Shown here in pieces: positions 47,706 to 56,692 of a stretch of 64,000 nucleotides of DNA (position 1 is its first letter; every line of letters starts with the position of its first letter). The notes beneath the pieces were generated by a model, which had not been told where the DNA came from, did no database searches, and worked only from the letters and a program-made list of their open reading frames with translations. This DNA comes from an uncultured Mediterraneibacter sp. (GTDB lineage Bacteria; Bacillota; Clostridia; Lachnospirales; Lachnospiraceae), in NCBI GenBank assembly GCA_944381935.1, contig CALWMN010000010.1, positions 43,759 through 107,758 of the forward strand. Reading direction: 5' to 3'. Made by a program: the position numbers and the translations under genes.

Positions 47706-48542
47706 TTAATATGTCAGGTTCGGATCAAAGAATCCGACAAGGACTCCGACAAATGCGATGACTACCAAAAGGAGCATAACCTTGATCGGCGACATTCTCT
47801 TCCTAACCATAAGGAACCAGCACAGAATAATAAACAGTGTTGTCAGGAGTCCCGGAAATACGGCATCCAATTGATCCTGAAGCACCACATAGGCTTCTCC
47901 TGTCTCTTTACTTATCAATTCCAACGACGTCTTCACACTTACCCATGTCGCCGACACTGCACCGATAACAATTCCACCCAGAGTCGTGATTGCGTCACGG
48001 AGCGCTTCGCCCTGTGCTCCGATCAGGAAATCAACCGCTTTTCCACCGAGCGCATACCCTTTGAAATACATGAACTTCATTCCGAAATATGCAAACAGAT
48101 TCCATACGATGATGTAAAAGATTGCCCCAAGGGGAGATCCGCCTGTTGACATACCCATAGCAATACCAAGGAGAATAGGGATCACAGTACCTACTACGAG
48201 CGAATCACCGATTCCGGCGATCGGTCCCATCAGACCTGCTCTCAGGCCGTTGATCGTCTCTTCATCCACATCTTCCTGTCCACGGGCTCTTGCTTCCTCA
48301 AGTCCGGCTGTGATTCCTACGATCACGGAACCAAGCTGAGGTTCTGTGTTAAAGAAAGCAGTGTATGTGTTCATGGCCTTTGCCTTGTCATCCTCATTGT
48401 CATAGAGTTCTTCTACCAGAGGAAGCATTGCGCAGAGATAACCGAATGTCTGCATATGCTCCTGGGAGAAACAGGTCAGGTGGCCATAGTACCAGTTATG
48501 AAAAGATTTATTCAATGATTTTTTTGATAACTTCTTTTCCAT
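47706..48542 (-). CDS. Mannose-family PTS component IID
   Basis: 278 residues. SLNKSFHNWYYGHLTCFSQE, then MGPIAGIGDSLVVGTVIPILLGIA, are IID signatures; a C-terminal membrane helix ends the protein. With IIC it forms the membrane channel of a mannose/fructose/sorbose-type PTS. The ATG at 48542 follows the IIC stop after one base. Confidence 0.94.
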   Translation of the reverse strand: MEKKLSKKSLNKSFHNWYYGHLTCFSQEHMQTFGYLCAMLPLVEELYDNEDDKAKAMNTYTAFFNTEPQLGSVIVGITAGLEEARARGQEDVDEETINGLRAGLMGPIAGIGDSLVVGTVIPILLGIAMGMSTGGSPLGAIFYIIVWNLFAYFGMKFMYFKGYALGGKAVDFLIGAQGEALRDAITTLGGIVIGAVSATWVSVKTSLELISKETGEAYVVLQDQLDAVFPGLLTTLFIILCWFLMVRKRMSPIKVMLLLVVIAFVGVLVGFFDPNLTY

Positions 48543-48543
48543 A

Positions 48544-49380
48544 TCATATATCCTCCTCATCATCGTCATCTACTCCGTCTGCAGACTTTTTCAGTAAAAG
48601 CATCTTTAAGTTGTATGTAATGATTGCAAACATACCTGCGATCACTGTTGCAGATACAAGGTTGACGCCCATAGAAGCTGCAAGGACTACACCAAACAGG
48701 AACGGAATAAAATCTGTTGCCTTTTTGACGATCTGCTTTAACAGTATCGCGATACCTACGCACGGAAGAAGGGATCCCACTGTAAACAGCGTCTTCATTG
48801 CAAGTCCGTCCATCGGAAGCGATATCTTGATCAGCTCGACCACGTCAGCTCCGAGTTTACACATGATCACCGTCGGAATAAAGGAGCAGATCAGATGGGA
48901 GATCCACGGAAGCCCCATATCTACCAGATACAATTTTTTATACTGTCGCTTCTCTACCGCTCTCCAGCCGATATGCTGCCATACAAGGTTAATGGTTGCT
49001 GTTCCATAGAATAATACAGTTCCGAGTGTTCCTACCATGGTTCCGAAAGAAGTGGCCAGCGCGGTCCCTTCTGCAGTCGATGCCCCCAGCCCATAACTGT
49101 TCAGCGCTGCCATGGCAAGCGGGATACCAATGTAGCTGACCGCTCTGACATCCGCGGAAACAGTTCCGCCTGGTGTGACAAGTGCGATATATACGACCTG
49201 CATCGCACATCCCACAAGGACGCCTGTTGTCACATCTCCGAGGATAAGGCCGCATACCAGACCTCCTACAAGGGGCCTTCCGAGTGTATAGTTGCCGATT
49301 GATGAGCCTCCCATGCCGGGCATACTTGACAGGCAGGCGCATATTCCGATCAATATTGCCTGTAACCAACTAATTTCCAT
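48544..49380 (-). CDS. Mannose-family PTS component IIC
   Basis: 278 residues, eight or so membrane segments, starting MEISWLQAILIGICACLSSM. GGLVCGLILGDVTTGVLVGCAMQ is a family signature. It ends with an acidic tail (DDDDEED). AAGGAGG precedes the ATG. Sugar specificity cannot be read; the family covers mannose, fructose, sorbose, glucosamine and amino sugars. Confidence 0.94.
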   Translation of the reverse strand: MEISWLQAILIGICACLSSMPGMGGSSIGNYTLGRPLVGGLVCGLILGDVTTGVLVGCAMQVVYIALVTPGGTVSADVRAVSYIGIPLAMAALNSYGLGASTAEGTALATSFGTMVGTLGTVLFYGTATINLVWQHIGWRAVEKRQYKKLYLVDMGLPWISHLICSFIPTVIMCKLGADVVELIKISLPMDGLAMKTLFTVGSLLPCVGIAILLKQIVKKATDFIPFLFGVVLAASMGVNLVSATVIAGMFAIITYNLKMLLLKKSADGVDDDDEEDI

Positions 49381-49394
49381 ATTTCCGCACCTCC

Positions 49395-49889
49395 TTAGTT
49401 AAATCCGAACTGACCTCTGAATTTCTTCCAGTTTCCAATCGCCTCTTCTTTCAAAAGAGCAAATTCCACTTCATATCCTGCATTCATGATGTCTTCCAGC
49501 GCCTGGGCTTCTTCCTGAGTGATAGACTGGTTATTTCCAAGTTTCGTTGCACCCGGCCTGTCATTGCACGGGCCGATAACCACAGTCCTGACTCCCGGCT
49601 TGAACCCCTGATCCACAAGGATCTTTTTCATATCAACAGGATTCTTCGTAATCAGAAAATAATTATCCTTACTTGCGAGTACTTTGTCCGACTTTGCCTT
49701 GAAGTCGTCCAATGACCAGACAAATGTCTTCTTGCCGCTCGCACTCTTATATGCCGCCTTGAGTACCGGGTTCTTTGCCGCTGTATTGTTCACTGCGATC
49801 AGCCCGTCACAGGGATACTCCAATGCCCATCTTGTACATGTCTGTCCATGGATCATACGGTCATCCACACGAATAAATGATACTGCCAT
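49395..49889 (-). CDS. Mannose-family PTS component IIB
   Basis: 164 residues from the ATG at 49889 (AGGAAG upstream). The phosphorylated His is His14 in FIRVDDRMIHGQ. Accepts phosphate from IIA and passes it to the sugar. Longer in-frame starts would only add a Lys/Glu-rich extension overlapping IIA, so they were not chosen. Confidence 0.94.
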   Translation of the reverse strand: MAVSFIRVDDRMIHGQTCTRWALEYPCDGLIAVNNTAAKNPVLKAAYKSASGKKTFVWSLDDFKAKSDKVLASKDNYFLITKNPVDMKKILVDQGFKPGVRTVVIGPCNDRPGATKLGNNQSITQEEAQALEDIMNAGYEVEFALLKEEAIGNWKKFRGQFGFN

Positions 49890-49926
49890 TTTCTCTTCCT
49901 CACTTTCCCTTTTTCTTTGTTTCTTT

Positions 49927-50355
49927 TCAGATTTCATCGTCTGATTCTTCTGCTGTGATCTGGAACCGCTTCAGTTCCTCTCTCGCCTCCTGAATCAGCA
50001 TTTCTACCAGATTTGCTGCCTCCATTGTATCTTTCATGAGCACTGCGCTGAGCGCCAGCGGTATATTCATGCCCCCGACCATCACTGTCCGGTCCATCAG
50101 TCCCATTTCTGCAATGGTATTTGCCGCATTGGTCAGCGGAGAGCCGCCCACCAGATCTGCAAACAGGATGATCTCGTCATCTTTACCGACTACTGAGAGG
50201 CATTTCTTCACATTCTCAACGAAAACATCTGCCCCCATTCCGTCTTCCAGGCCAACGGACAGGACGTCTTCTCTGTTCTCTCCCGAGAGCATCTTGAGCG
50301 CTGTGTGCATTCCGTGAGCCAGCTCGCCATGACTGACTAAAAATACATACTTCAT
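49927..50355 (-). CDS. Mannose-family PTS component IIA
   Basis: 142 residues with His9 in VSHGELAHG as the phosphorylation site, and FADLVGGSPLTNAA typical of IIA-Man. It takes phosphate from HPr. First gene of the PTS operon. AAGGGGTG and AAGGAA precede the ATG. The leader contains an intrinsic terminator-like hairpin. Confidence 0.93.
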   Translation of the reverse strand: MKYVFLVSHGELAHGMHTALKMLSGENREDVLSVGLEDGMGADVFVENVKKCLSVVGKDDEIILFADLVGGSPLTNAANTIAEMGLMDRTVMVGGMNIPLALSAVLMKDTMEAANLVEMLIQEAREELKRFQITAEESDDEI

Positions 50356-50403
50356 TTCCTTGCACCCCTTTCTTTCCCTTTCCTTAACTGTAAAAAAGTA
50401 TAT

Positions 50404-50437
50404 AAAAAAAAGACGCCTGCTTCATCTCACAAGCGTC
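50404..50437 (-). terminator. Intrinsic terminator between the sensor operon and the PTS genes
   Basis: Minus strand GACGC (50433-50437), loop, GCGTC (50412-50416), followed by a T-rich tract (50404-50411). It ends the solute-binding-protein transcript. Because I find no promoter between it and the IIA gene, it may also be an attenuator in the PTS leader. Confidence 0.75.
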
Positions 50438-50457
50438 ATTGATTTCACATTACATTT

Positions 50458-50485
50458 GTCACAAATTATAATGACATCCGTCACA
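50458..50485. promoter_or_regulatory. GTCACA direct repeats around a TATAAT box before the PTS operon
   Basis: GTCACA occurs at 50458-50463 and 50480-50485, 22 bp (two turns) apart, flanking the palindromic ATTATAAT. TATAAT can serve as -10 on the minus strand toward the PTS genes, but no -35 match is present. This is as expected for an activator-dependent promoter. The adjacent NarL-type regulator is the obvious candidate; inference only. Confidence 0.45.
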
Positions 50486-50493
50486 TTATTCTT

Positions 50494-51843
50494 TTATTGC
50501 CGCTCCTGCAGATACCTGTTGATTTCCCGGTTCCATATAATCTGTTCCATACTGATATTGCCGTCTCCCGCAATAATCTGATCCACGGCCTCGCCTGCTC
50601 TCGCAACCGCATCCTCATATCCTGGGAACTTTACTTCTACAAGAGACTTCTCCACTGCTTCGCTCAAAATCGAAAGATTCAGGCTTTCTTCACTTCCCGA
50701 ATCTTCCATCAGACTCTCCAGTGTGTGCTCGGATTCCGTAACTTGCCTGAGCACGGACACTCCCTCCGAATAATCAAAGATTTCTGACTGGATCTCAGGC
50801 TCGCAGGTCAGTATCTTCATAAACTTCCATGCATACTTCGTCTCCGAAGTAGCGTCGTTCATCCCCACCAGCAGAGTATCCAGCGTTGAAATATTATCCC
50901 CGTCAGGACCGGCGGGCATCGGGATACATCCCCAGTCAAATCCGGAATATTTTTTTACGCTTAAAGGATAGGACTGGTATGCCCGGAACTCAGAGAATGA
51001 CATCGGCTGAAAAGCGACGTTTCCAAGGTCAAAATCCCGCTCGGAGACATTATATCCGGCAGTCAGTGCATCCAGCCTTTCCAAAAGATTCAGGGCATCA
51101 TCCACCCCCGGTGCAGTAAAATGGCATTCCGTACCGTTCTGGTCAAACAGCTCCACACCGTTGGATTCAAACGCTTCCGACCATGTATATCCCACAGCTC
51201 CGAACTGATCGATGAGTCCGTCTCCGTCCGAATCTCTGGTAACATCCCTGCAGATCTCATAGAAGTCCCCCCATGTCCATCCGTTTTCAGGCATGCCGAT
51301 TCCTTCATTACTCAGAATCGTCCGGTTTACAAACATCAGTTTCGGAGCACATTCAAAGGGCAGGGCAAACTGCGCTCCGCTATAGTTCCCGCAGGCAAGG
51401 GCAGAAGAATAGAATGCCGTCTGGTCGAATGTTTCATCTTCTTCCATAAGTGTGGACAGATCCTTGAGTGCCCCTGCATCCGCAAAAGTGCTGAAATCAT
51501 CCCCGAGAACAAAAAACACATCCGGGCCTTCCTCTGACAGAAGCTGTTCTGCCAGCCACTCCGAATAATCCTCCTTTAAGATACCGCTTACATATTCCAC
51601 TTCAATATCAGGATAGCGTCCTTCAAAAATCCGTGCGGCATCGTCGATGATTTTATAAGAATAGCCGTTCTGAACGTCCCAGTAACTGTCTGAAAACACT
51701 CCGACAGTAATCCTCTCCTTTTTTCCTCCCGGTATCTCCTGATAAGAGCCGCTCCACACGAGCCAGACAACCAGGCACAGTATCCCGCAGATAATCCCGG
51801 CAACCCGATTCTTTCGCTTTTTCCTCTTCTCCGCCTCTTTCAT
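50494..51843 (-). CDS. Membrane-anchored extracellular solute-binding protein, family 1 type
   Basis: 449 residues. A Lys/Arg-rich start and one membrane helix (about 13-32) have no lipobox, so it is probably an uncleaved anchor rather than a lipoprotein. The rest is a family 1 sugar-binding fold (DVFFVLGDDFSTFADAGAL, a DSDGDG calcium-type loop, WTWGDFYEICR). No ABC permease genes are near. The start overlaps the response regulator stop (ATGA), which suggests a role in sensing. Confidence 0.85.
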   Translation of the reverse strand: MKEAEKRKKRKNRVAGIICGILCLVVWLVWSGSYQEIPGGKKERITVGVFSDSYWDVQNGYSYKIIDDAARIFEGRYPDIEVEYVSGILKEDYSEWLAEQLLSEEGPDVFFVLGDDFSTFADAGALKDLSTLMEEDETFDQTAFYSSALACGNYSGAQFALPFECAPKLMFVNRTILSNEGIGMPENGWTWGDFYEICRDVTRDSDGDGLIDQFGAVGYTWSEAFESNGVELFDQNGTECHFTAPGVDDALNLLERLDALTAGYNVSERDFDLGNVAFQPMSFSEFRAYQSYPLSVKKYSGFDWGCIPMPAGPDGDNISTLDTLLVGMNDATSETKYAWKFMKILTCEPEIQSEIFDYSEGVSVLRQVTESEHTLESLMEDSGSEESLNLSILSEAVEKSLVEVKFPGYEDAVARAGEAVDQIIAGDGNISMEQIIWNREINRYLQERQ

Positions 51844-52511
51844 TCCTCTGTCTCCCTGTTCACGGCCCCTGTCTGGACCGCCCATATTGCAAGCTGTGTA
51901 CGGTCTCTCAGGTCCAGTTTACTCAGGATCGCACTCAGGCTGTTCCTGACACTCCCATCAGAAAGACTCAGCTTTGCTGCAATTTCCTTGTTGGACATCC
52001 CTCTCCCGACAAGAGCAATGATATTCCACTCCGTAGGCTTAAGTTCAGCAGTCTGGGCCTCATCTACCCGGATTGTCAGATTAGTCTGGGCCATTTTTGA
52101 AAACAGACGAAGGACCTTTGAAGCAATGTCTTCATTGATCATAGCGGTTCCGTGATAGACCTTGCGGATAGCCTCCGCCAGCTCCTTTGTGGAGATCCCT
52201 TTCAGCAGATATCCGCTTGCCCCGTATTTTAATGCATTAAATACATACTCGTCATCGTCGAATGTGGTAAGGACAATGATCCTGATTTCAGAATAATTTT
52301 CCTTAATGATTTGTGTACAGACCACCCCGTCCATCTCAGGCATCCTGATATCCATTAATATCACATCCGGCTTTTCTCTGCGTACTGCCCGTATCACTTC
52401 CAGACCGTTTTCCACTGCGCCCATTACTTCAATGTCTTTCTCCATTCCCAGGATGATCTGCAGGCTCTGGCGCATCAGCTCCTGATCCTCCGCAATCAGT
52501 ACTCTAATCAT
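51840..52511 (-). CDS. NarL/LuxR-family response regulator
   Basis: 223 residues: receiver with Asp54 (ILMDIRMPEMDG) and Lys in GASGYLLKG, then a LuxR-type helix-turn-helix (MSNKEIAAKLSLSDGSVRNSLSAILSKL). It overlaps the kinase gene by 8 bp. Its likely target is the PTS promoter region downstream. DNA site not proven. Confidence 0.94.
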   Translation of the reverse strand: MIRVLIAEDQELMRQSLQIILGMEKDIEVMGAVENGLEVIRAVRREKPDVILMDIRMPEMDGVVCTQIIKENYSEIRIIVLTTFDDDEYVFNALKYGASGYLLKGISTKELAEAIRKVYHGTAMINEDIASKVLRLFSKMAQTNLTIRVDEAQTAELKPTEWNIIALVGRGMSNKEIAAKLSLSDGSVRNSLSAILSKLDLRDRTQLAIWAVQTGAVNRETEE

Positions 52512-53847
52512 TTTCTTCCTCCGTCTCTCCCCACCGGATCGGTATCCGTGCCTCTACTATAAATCCCTTTTCACCGTTATACGCTAATTTTCCCTGAAGC
52601 AAATTCAACCGCTCCTCCATATGATGCAGGCCGAACCCTTTCTTAATGTCAGTGCAGCCTTTTCCGTTGTCCTGTATCCGCACAATGAGCAGTCCATAAT
52701 CCCTGCTGATATCAATACGAATCCGTGACGCCTCACCGTGCCGTATGGAATTTGTTATACTTTCCTGCACGATCCGATAGATGATCTCTTCTTCATCATT
52801 ATTGAAACAGTTAAGCGGAGTACTGCAGCGATACTCAATAGCAACATTCGCCGCATTCTGCATTTCTTCAACTGTCTTCAGGATTGCTTTCTCCAGATCA
52901 TATTTCTCCAGCGCGTCCGGTCTGAGAGCTTTTACAGACCGCCTGACATCTGTAATTCCCTGCCTGGCCACCTCTGTAATTGCCTTAAGCTGCTGCTTCA
53001 CGGCTTCCGGCGCCACATCCAGAAGGGCAATGCACGCCTCTGTCCCGGTAATGATCCCGGTGAGAGTATGCCCCAGAGTATCATGGATTTCCCTGGCAAG
53101 CCGGTTTCTCTCCCTTGTGGCAGCCATCTGCTCCTCTTCTCTGGCATACTCTTCCAACTGCACATTTGCCCGATGCAACTCGGTATTTGCCTCGTTAAGC
53201 CGGGTATTCGCCTCATTGAGCTGCCTGTTCAGACTCAGAATCCGTTCTTTCTCATCCAACTGTACACGTAAAAGAAAAATCATATACAGCAGGAATACAA
53301 ATGTATTCAAAGAACTGAGTGCATTCTGCAGACCGACCATATAGGATCGCGCATCACTGTAATAGTAGTCCAGATAAGTTTCCAGAGGTACCACATCGAA
53401 ATACGCCGACATAAATTCGTAATTAATCAGAAGATAGATCAGGCAAATAATAATGGCTATCGAAAACTTCAGTCTCGCGCTGGGGAAATACCGCATCGTA
53501 TCAGCCAGAATAAGGAGGATGATCCCCATATAGCTGAAACCCAGAATATAACTTACAAGAAATCCGAAAATAATCTCACCAGATATCTTCAGAAATATCC
53601 CCACTGCTTTTTCTGCCTGTATGTTCATAAAAATCAGGCAGACACAATACAGGCCGCAGACAATTACGGGGATCTTCCATGGAGCATAGGGTATGTTCCG
53701 GGCCGCCGCCATAAACTCCATAGCCGATCCGTCCCTTATATAACCGCCCAGACTGACTGCCATAAGCCCTGCAATATACAACACTATAATGAGATTCAGA
53801 TTTTTCATGACTATGAGAACATAATCATAAGACTGTTTTTCGCTCAT
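52504..53847 (-). CDS. Multi-helix sensor histidine kinase (HisKA_3)
   Basis: 447 residues from the ATG at 53847. There are about six membrane helices (10-195) with short loops and one larger outer loop. A coiled coil with repeated LNEAN units (205-230) is followed by a HisKA_3 dimerisation domain with His255 in REIHDTLGH and a HATPase. The short loops make direct ligand binding less likely, so it may receive its signal from one of the two neighbouring anchored binding proteins. Confidence 0.92.
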   Translation of the reverse strand: MSEKQSYDYVLIVMKNLNLIIVLYIAGLMAVSLGGYIRDGSAMEFMAAARNIPYAPWKIPVIVCGLYCVCLIFMNIQAEKAVGIFLKISGEIIFGFLVSYILGFSYMGIILLILADTMRYFPSARLKFSIAIIICLIYLLINYEFMSAYFDVVPLETYLDYYYSDARSYMVGLQNALSSLNTFVFLLYMIFLLRVQLDEKERILSLNRQLNEANTRLNEANTELHRANVQLEEYAREEEQMAATRERNRLAREIHDTLGHTLTGIITGTEACIALLDVAPEAVKQQLKAITEVARQGITDVRRSVKALRPDALEKYDLEKAILKTVEEMQNAANVAIEYRCSTPLNCFNNDEEEIIYRIVQESITNSIRHGEASRIRIDISRDYGLLIVRIQDNGKGCTDIKKGFGLHHMEERLNLLQGKLAYNGEKGFIVEARIPIRWGETEEEND

Positions 53848-53857
53848 ATTTCCTTCC

Positions 53858-54832
53858 TCACTGCCACCGGTCTGTGCCAAATTCTTCCACATTGTCCTGT
53901 GTGACCAGTTCCACCGGTACCAGAATGTTTTTTTCTACGTCTTCTCCGTCAAACAGGCGATAGAGTACATCTGCCGCCCTGCTGCCGATCTCTGTGGGAA
54001 ACTGTGCTGCTGTCGCTTTCATCATTCCCTCACCGATCAGCGCCTTGGCATCCGGTGAGCCGTCTACCCCGTACACGCCGACTTCACCAAGCATACCATT
54101 CTCTTCCAACGCAGCCACTGCGCCAACGGATGTAAGGTCATTCAGACAGAAAACCTGGTCAAACTCCACACCCCTGCTGATCGCTTCCTTCAGCCGGGGC
54201 ATGGCGATCTCCACCTGTCCTTCGCTGTCAATCTCCGCCACGATCTCTATATCGTCTCTTGCAGTGACCGTATCCACGAATCCCTGTACCCGCTGCCTCC
54301 CCGACCTTGTCACCCGATGCGTCATGACGATTACCCTGGAATTTTTACACTGTGTAAGGAAATATTTTCCTACGATGACTCCTGCATTATAATTGTCGGA
54401 TGTAATCGTGCAGTCTGCCAGCCCCTCTTCATCAACATCTGTATCAAGCACAATCAGCAGTACGCCTTTCGATTTTGCCTTTTCCAGCACGTCAGTAAGG
54501 CCGCCTGAATCTACCGGCGTCACGATCAGGGCATCGATTCCCATCTCCAGCATCTCTTCAATCTGTTTGATCTGCCGTTCCGGGTCCAGTGCGGGATCGC
54601 GCATGACCATCCTGTCGCCCTCCGCCTCTATCCTGTCGTTGATCTCCTCGCTCATGATCTTATAAAATTCATTATTCATCGTCATATAGCTCAATCCGAT
54701 CAGACGGGAATTTTCTTTCTGATCCACAGAATAATCCCTGGCAGATGACCAGAAAGAAAAAGCAATTCCCATCAGGCACAGGTTTACAGTTACCAAGATC
54801 GTCCAGAACAGATTGCTGTATCGTTTCTTCAT
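53858..54832 (-). CDS. Membrane-anchored periplasmic-binding-protein-like sugar sensor
   Basis: 324 residues. One N-terminal membrane anchor (about 8-28, no lipobox) is followed by a LacI/RbsB-type sugar-binding fold: GLSYMTMNNEFYKIMSEEI, ALIVTPVDSGGL, TSDNYNAGVIVGKY and CLNDLTSVGAVAAL. It resembles XylFII-type accessory sensors that pair with kinases. First gene of the sensor operon. GAGGGTAAAGG precedes the ATG. Confidence 0.88.
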   Translation of the reverse strand: MKKRYSNLFWTILVTVNLCLMGIAFSFWSSARDYSVDQKENSRLIGLSYMTMNNEFYKIMSEEINDRIEAEGDRMVMRDPALDPERQIKQIEEMLEMGIDALIVTPVDSGGLTDVLEKAKSKGVLLIVLDTDVDEEGLADCTITSDNYNAGVIVGKYFLTQCKNSRVIVMTHRVTRSGRQRVQGFVDTVTARDDIEIVAEIDSEGQVEIAMPRLKEAISRGVEFDQVFCLNDLTSVGAVAALEENGMLGEVGVYGVDGSPDAKALIGEGMMKATAAQFPTEIGSRAADVLYRLFDGEDVEKNILVPVELVTQDNVEEFGTDRWQ

Positions 54833-54922
54833 AAGATTTTCCTTTACCCTCCTGTTTCTTTTTCTTTCCTCCCCTCGCCAGTATCATCAGGGTCTTTATT
54901 TCATATCTCAAACAGTCAATTC

Positions 54923-54931
54923 TATTATAAC
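54923..54931 (-). promoter_or_regulatory. Extended -10 promoter of the sensor operon
   Basis: TGTTATAAT on the minus strand (TATAAT at 54923-54928 with a TGn extension). The -35 region is weak (TGTACG at 17 bases). It lies about 90 bp before the sugar-sensor gene. Confidence 0.55.
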
Positions 54932-55036
54932 ACCGACCGCGCACACCGTACACCGCAATCTTCTCTATATCCCCCCAATCTGTACACGGCCGGAAGCGGG
55001 AACAGCCATACCTCCCCAAATATTGAAGGCGCATAA

Positions 55037-55059
55037 AGAGCCGGGGATTCCCCGGCTCT
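55037..55059 (-). terminator. Hairpin terminator behind the secreted protein gene
   Basis: AGAGCCGGGGA and TCCCCGGCTCT form a perfect 11-bp palindrome with almost no loop, followed by TTTATG. It lies 25 bp beyond the stop codon. Confidence 0.75.
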
Positions 55060-55083
55060 GTAATCCTGACAGAGGAACAGCCG

Positions 55084-56271
55084 TCAGCGCGTTGCGCCAC
55101 AGTCACAGTACTGGTAATCTACATATTCTTCATAATATCCCTGGTCTTCCTGATGTGTCACGGCAGGAACATTTTTGGAAACATTCACATAATTTCCGAT
55201 GTATCCCTCATTACTTATCTTGTCTCTTAAAATGGCTTTGAAGTCATCCAAGGTAAATCCGTTTTCAAACCAGTAGATCTCTCCGTTCCCGGTCCAGGTG
55301 CCATCGCCGTTATCCGTATAGAGCTGTGCCCCCGACACAGTCTGCGCAGGTGTATCAACCACTGTCACCCAGTTCGATACCCAGCGTTTGGCAATGTGGT
55401 CCTTCCACTGATGTGTATGTGGTGAACCTGATTCCTGTACGGAGGAACTGCCCGTATCGGAAGATGTGGGCTCTGAAGATCCTGTGGCTCCTGAAGAGCC
55501 GGAAGAGCTGCTGCCTCCTTTGCCGGGCACCGCACTCTGGCTTTTGTCAACTGTGCTGCTGTCAGTTTTCTTGTTGCCCGCCTGGTCCTTTGCTTCGTCA
55601 GCGTTCTGTTTCGTCTCATCCGAGACATTCGGGTTGTTTGCCACATTCTCATTCATCTTGTCAAGGATACTTTGACCGGCGTCGTCTTTGAGCGTTTCGT
55701 CCCCTTTCTTTACCGCTTCTTCTGTCTGTGCGATGATATCCTGGAGCATCTCATCTGTAACCTCCCCGGCTGGAATCTGGGTCATCGTACAGTCAACAGA
55801 CTGGGGCTTACGGCTGTCTGCGCCAACTGTAATCTTCTGCACATCGGGCATGTCATAAGCCGAACCGTCAGGATTCACCGGACTGATAAATACGATCTCG
55901 TAGTTCCCCTCATCCACGGCAATTGTGGAAGTCCCCTCGTTTCCGTCAGAACCAGGCATCACAGCATGATAGAAATCCACATCGGTATTCCCCTCATCCT
56001 TCCCGGTAATGCGGGCAATTGCAGGCGTCGAATTTTCACCCCAGTCTTTGTCCGCAGTCACATGAAAAGTAAACCCAGCTGCGCTGTCATTATCATCGTC
56101 AGCGGCAGATGTAATGCCAGATGATTCGTTTACGCCCGCTGCTTTTTCTTCTGCCGATGCAAATACTCCTGACGCTGCCGCAACGGCTGCAGAGATTCCA
56201 AGGACAACAGCAAGCGCAGCGGCTGCTGTGTATGCTTTGTGTGATTTGATCCATTCCATTAATTTCTTCAT
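55084..56271 (-). CDS. Secreted or anchored protein with low-complexity linker
   Basis: 395 residues. Membrane anchor or signal at about 12-38 (Ala/Val-rich). A beta-rich domain (65-165) precedes a Lys/Glu/Asn-rich helical stretch and a Ser/Gly/Thr linker (about 245-285). The C-terminal domain begins HTHQWKDH and ends with a CDCGATR motif. The His and Cys pairs could bind metal. GAGGAGG precedes the ATG. The promoter looks ECF-sigma dependent, so a role in envelope stress is possible. Function unknown. Confidence 0.8.
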   Translation of the reverse strand: MKKLMEWIKSHKAYTAAAALAVVLGISAAVAAASGVFASAEEKAAGVNESSGITSAADDDNDSAAGFTFHVTADKDWGENSTPAIARITGKDEGNTDVDFYHAVMPGSDGNEGTSTIAVDEGNYEIVFISPVNPDGSAYDMPDVQKITVGADSRKPQSVDCTMTQIPAGEVTDEMLQDIIAQTEEAVKKGDETLKDDAGQSILDKMNENVANNPNVSDETKQNADEAKDQAGNKKTDSSTVDKSQSAVPGKGGSSSSGSSGATGSSEPTSSDTGSSSVQESGSPHTHQWKDHIAKRWVSNWVTVVDTPAQTVSGAQLYTDNGDGTWTGNGEIYWFENGFTLDDFKAILRDKISNEGYIGNYVNVSKNVPAVTHQEDQGYYEEYVDYQYCDCGATR

Positions 56272-56339
56272 TTTGCTTCCTCCTCTATAAATGTCTTTCC
56301 GTATTGAAAAGGGATATCATACAACCCTTTTTCACTGAC

Positions 56340-56368
56340 TTAGACAGGAGGGCTTTTGAAAAAGTTTT
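56340..56368 (-). promoter_or_regulatory. ECF-sigma-like promoter of the secreted protein
   Basis: Minus strand AAAAC (56364-56368), 17 bases, TGTCTAA (-10 core GTCTAA at 56340-56345). This fits the AAC / GTCTA pattern of extracytoplasmic-function sigma factors and not the sigma-A consensus. The leader then contains a small inverted repeat of AAAAGGG. Confidence 0.5.
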
Positions 56369-56692
56369 ATAAAATTCAATTTTTTTTAAAATTTTCCAGG
56401 AAAAGTTTTCGTCTGATAAACAGCAAAAAAATGCTCCCGGTTCATTTGCCACAAGCTGAATGTGCAGTCCGCTCTCCTGATTACAGACATCAATTTCTTT
56501 CTGCTGGGCATGGACCGCGTCTTATTTTAAACAATTGCTTTTTGAGTACATATATACTTGAGAATACCGCCGATTGAGTTTATGATAATATCAGGGTTCA
56601 AAAATCCAAGGAACCGGTGAACGCCTGACCAGGCAAGATAAAGCACCGTAATAGCAGACAGAAACAGGAAGAAAGCAGGAGTAAGCACAATC
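56369..56692. other. Intergenic region without a convincing gene
   Basis: AT-rich near 56370-56400, then ordinary composition. Short ORFs exist on both strands, including a hydrophobic one ending near 56527 on the minus strand, but none has a proper ribosome binding site. The last 100 bp hold the leader of the P-loop kinase gene. Confidence 0.5.

Noticed and set aside
50356-50437. RAT-type antiterminator site for a LicT/SacY-like protein in the PTS leader
   Set aside because: The sequence does not match the RAT consensus, and no such antiterminator gene is present.
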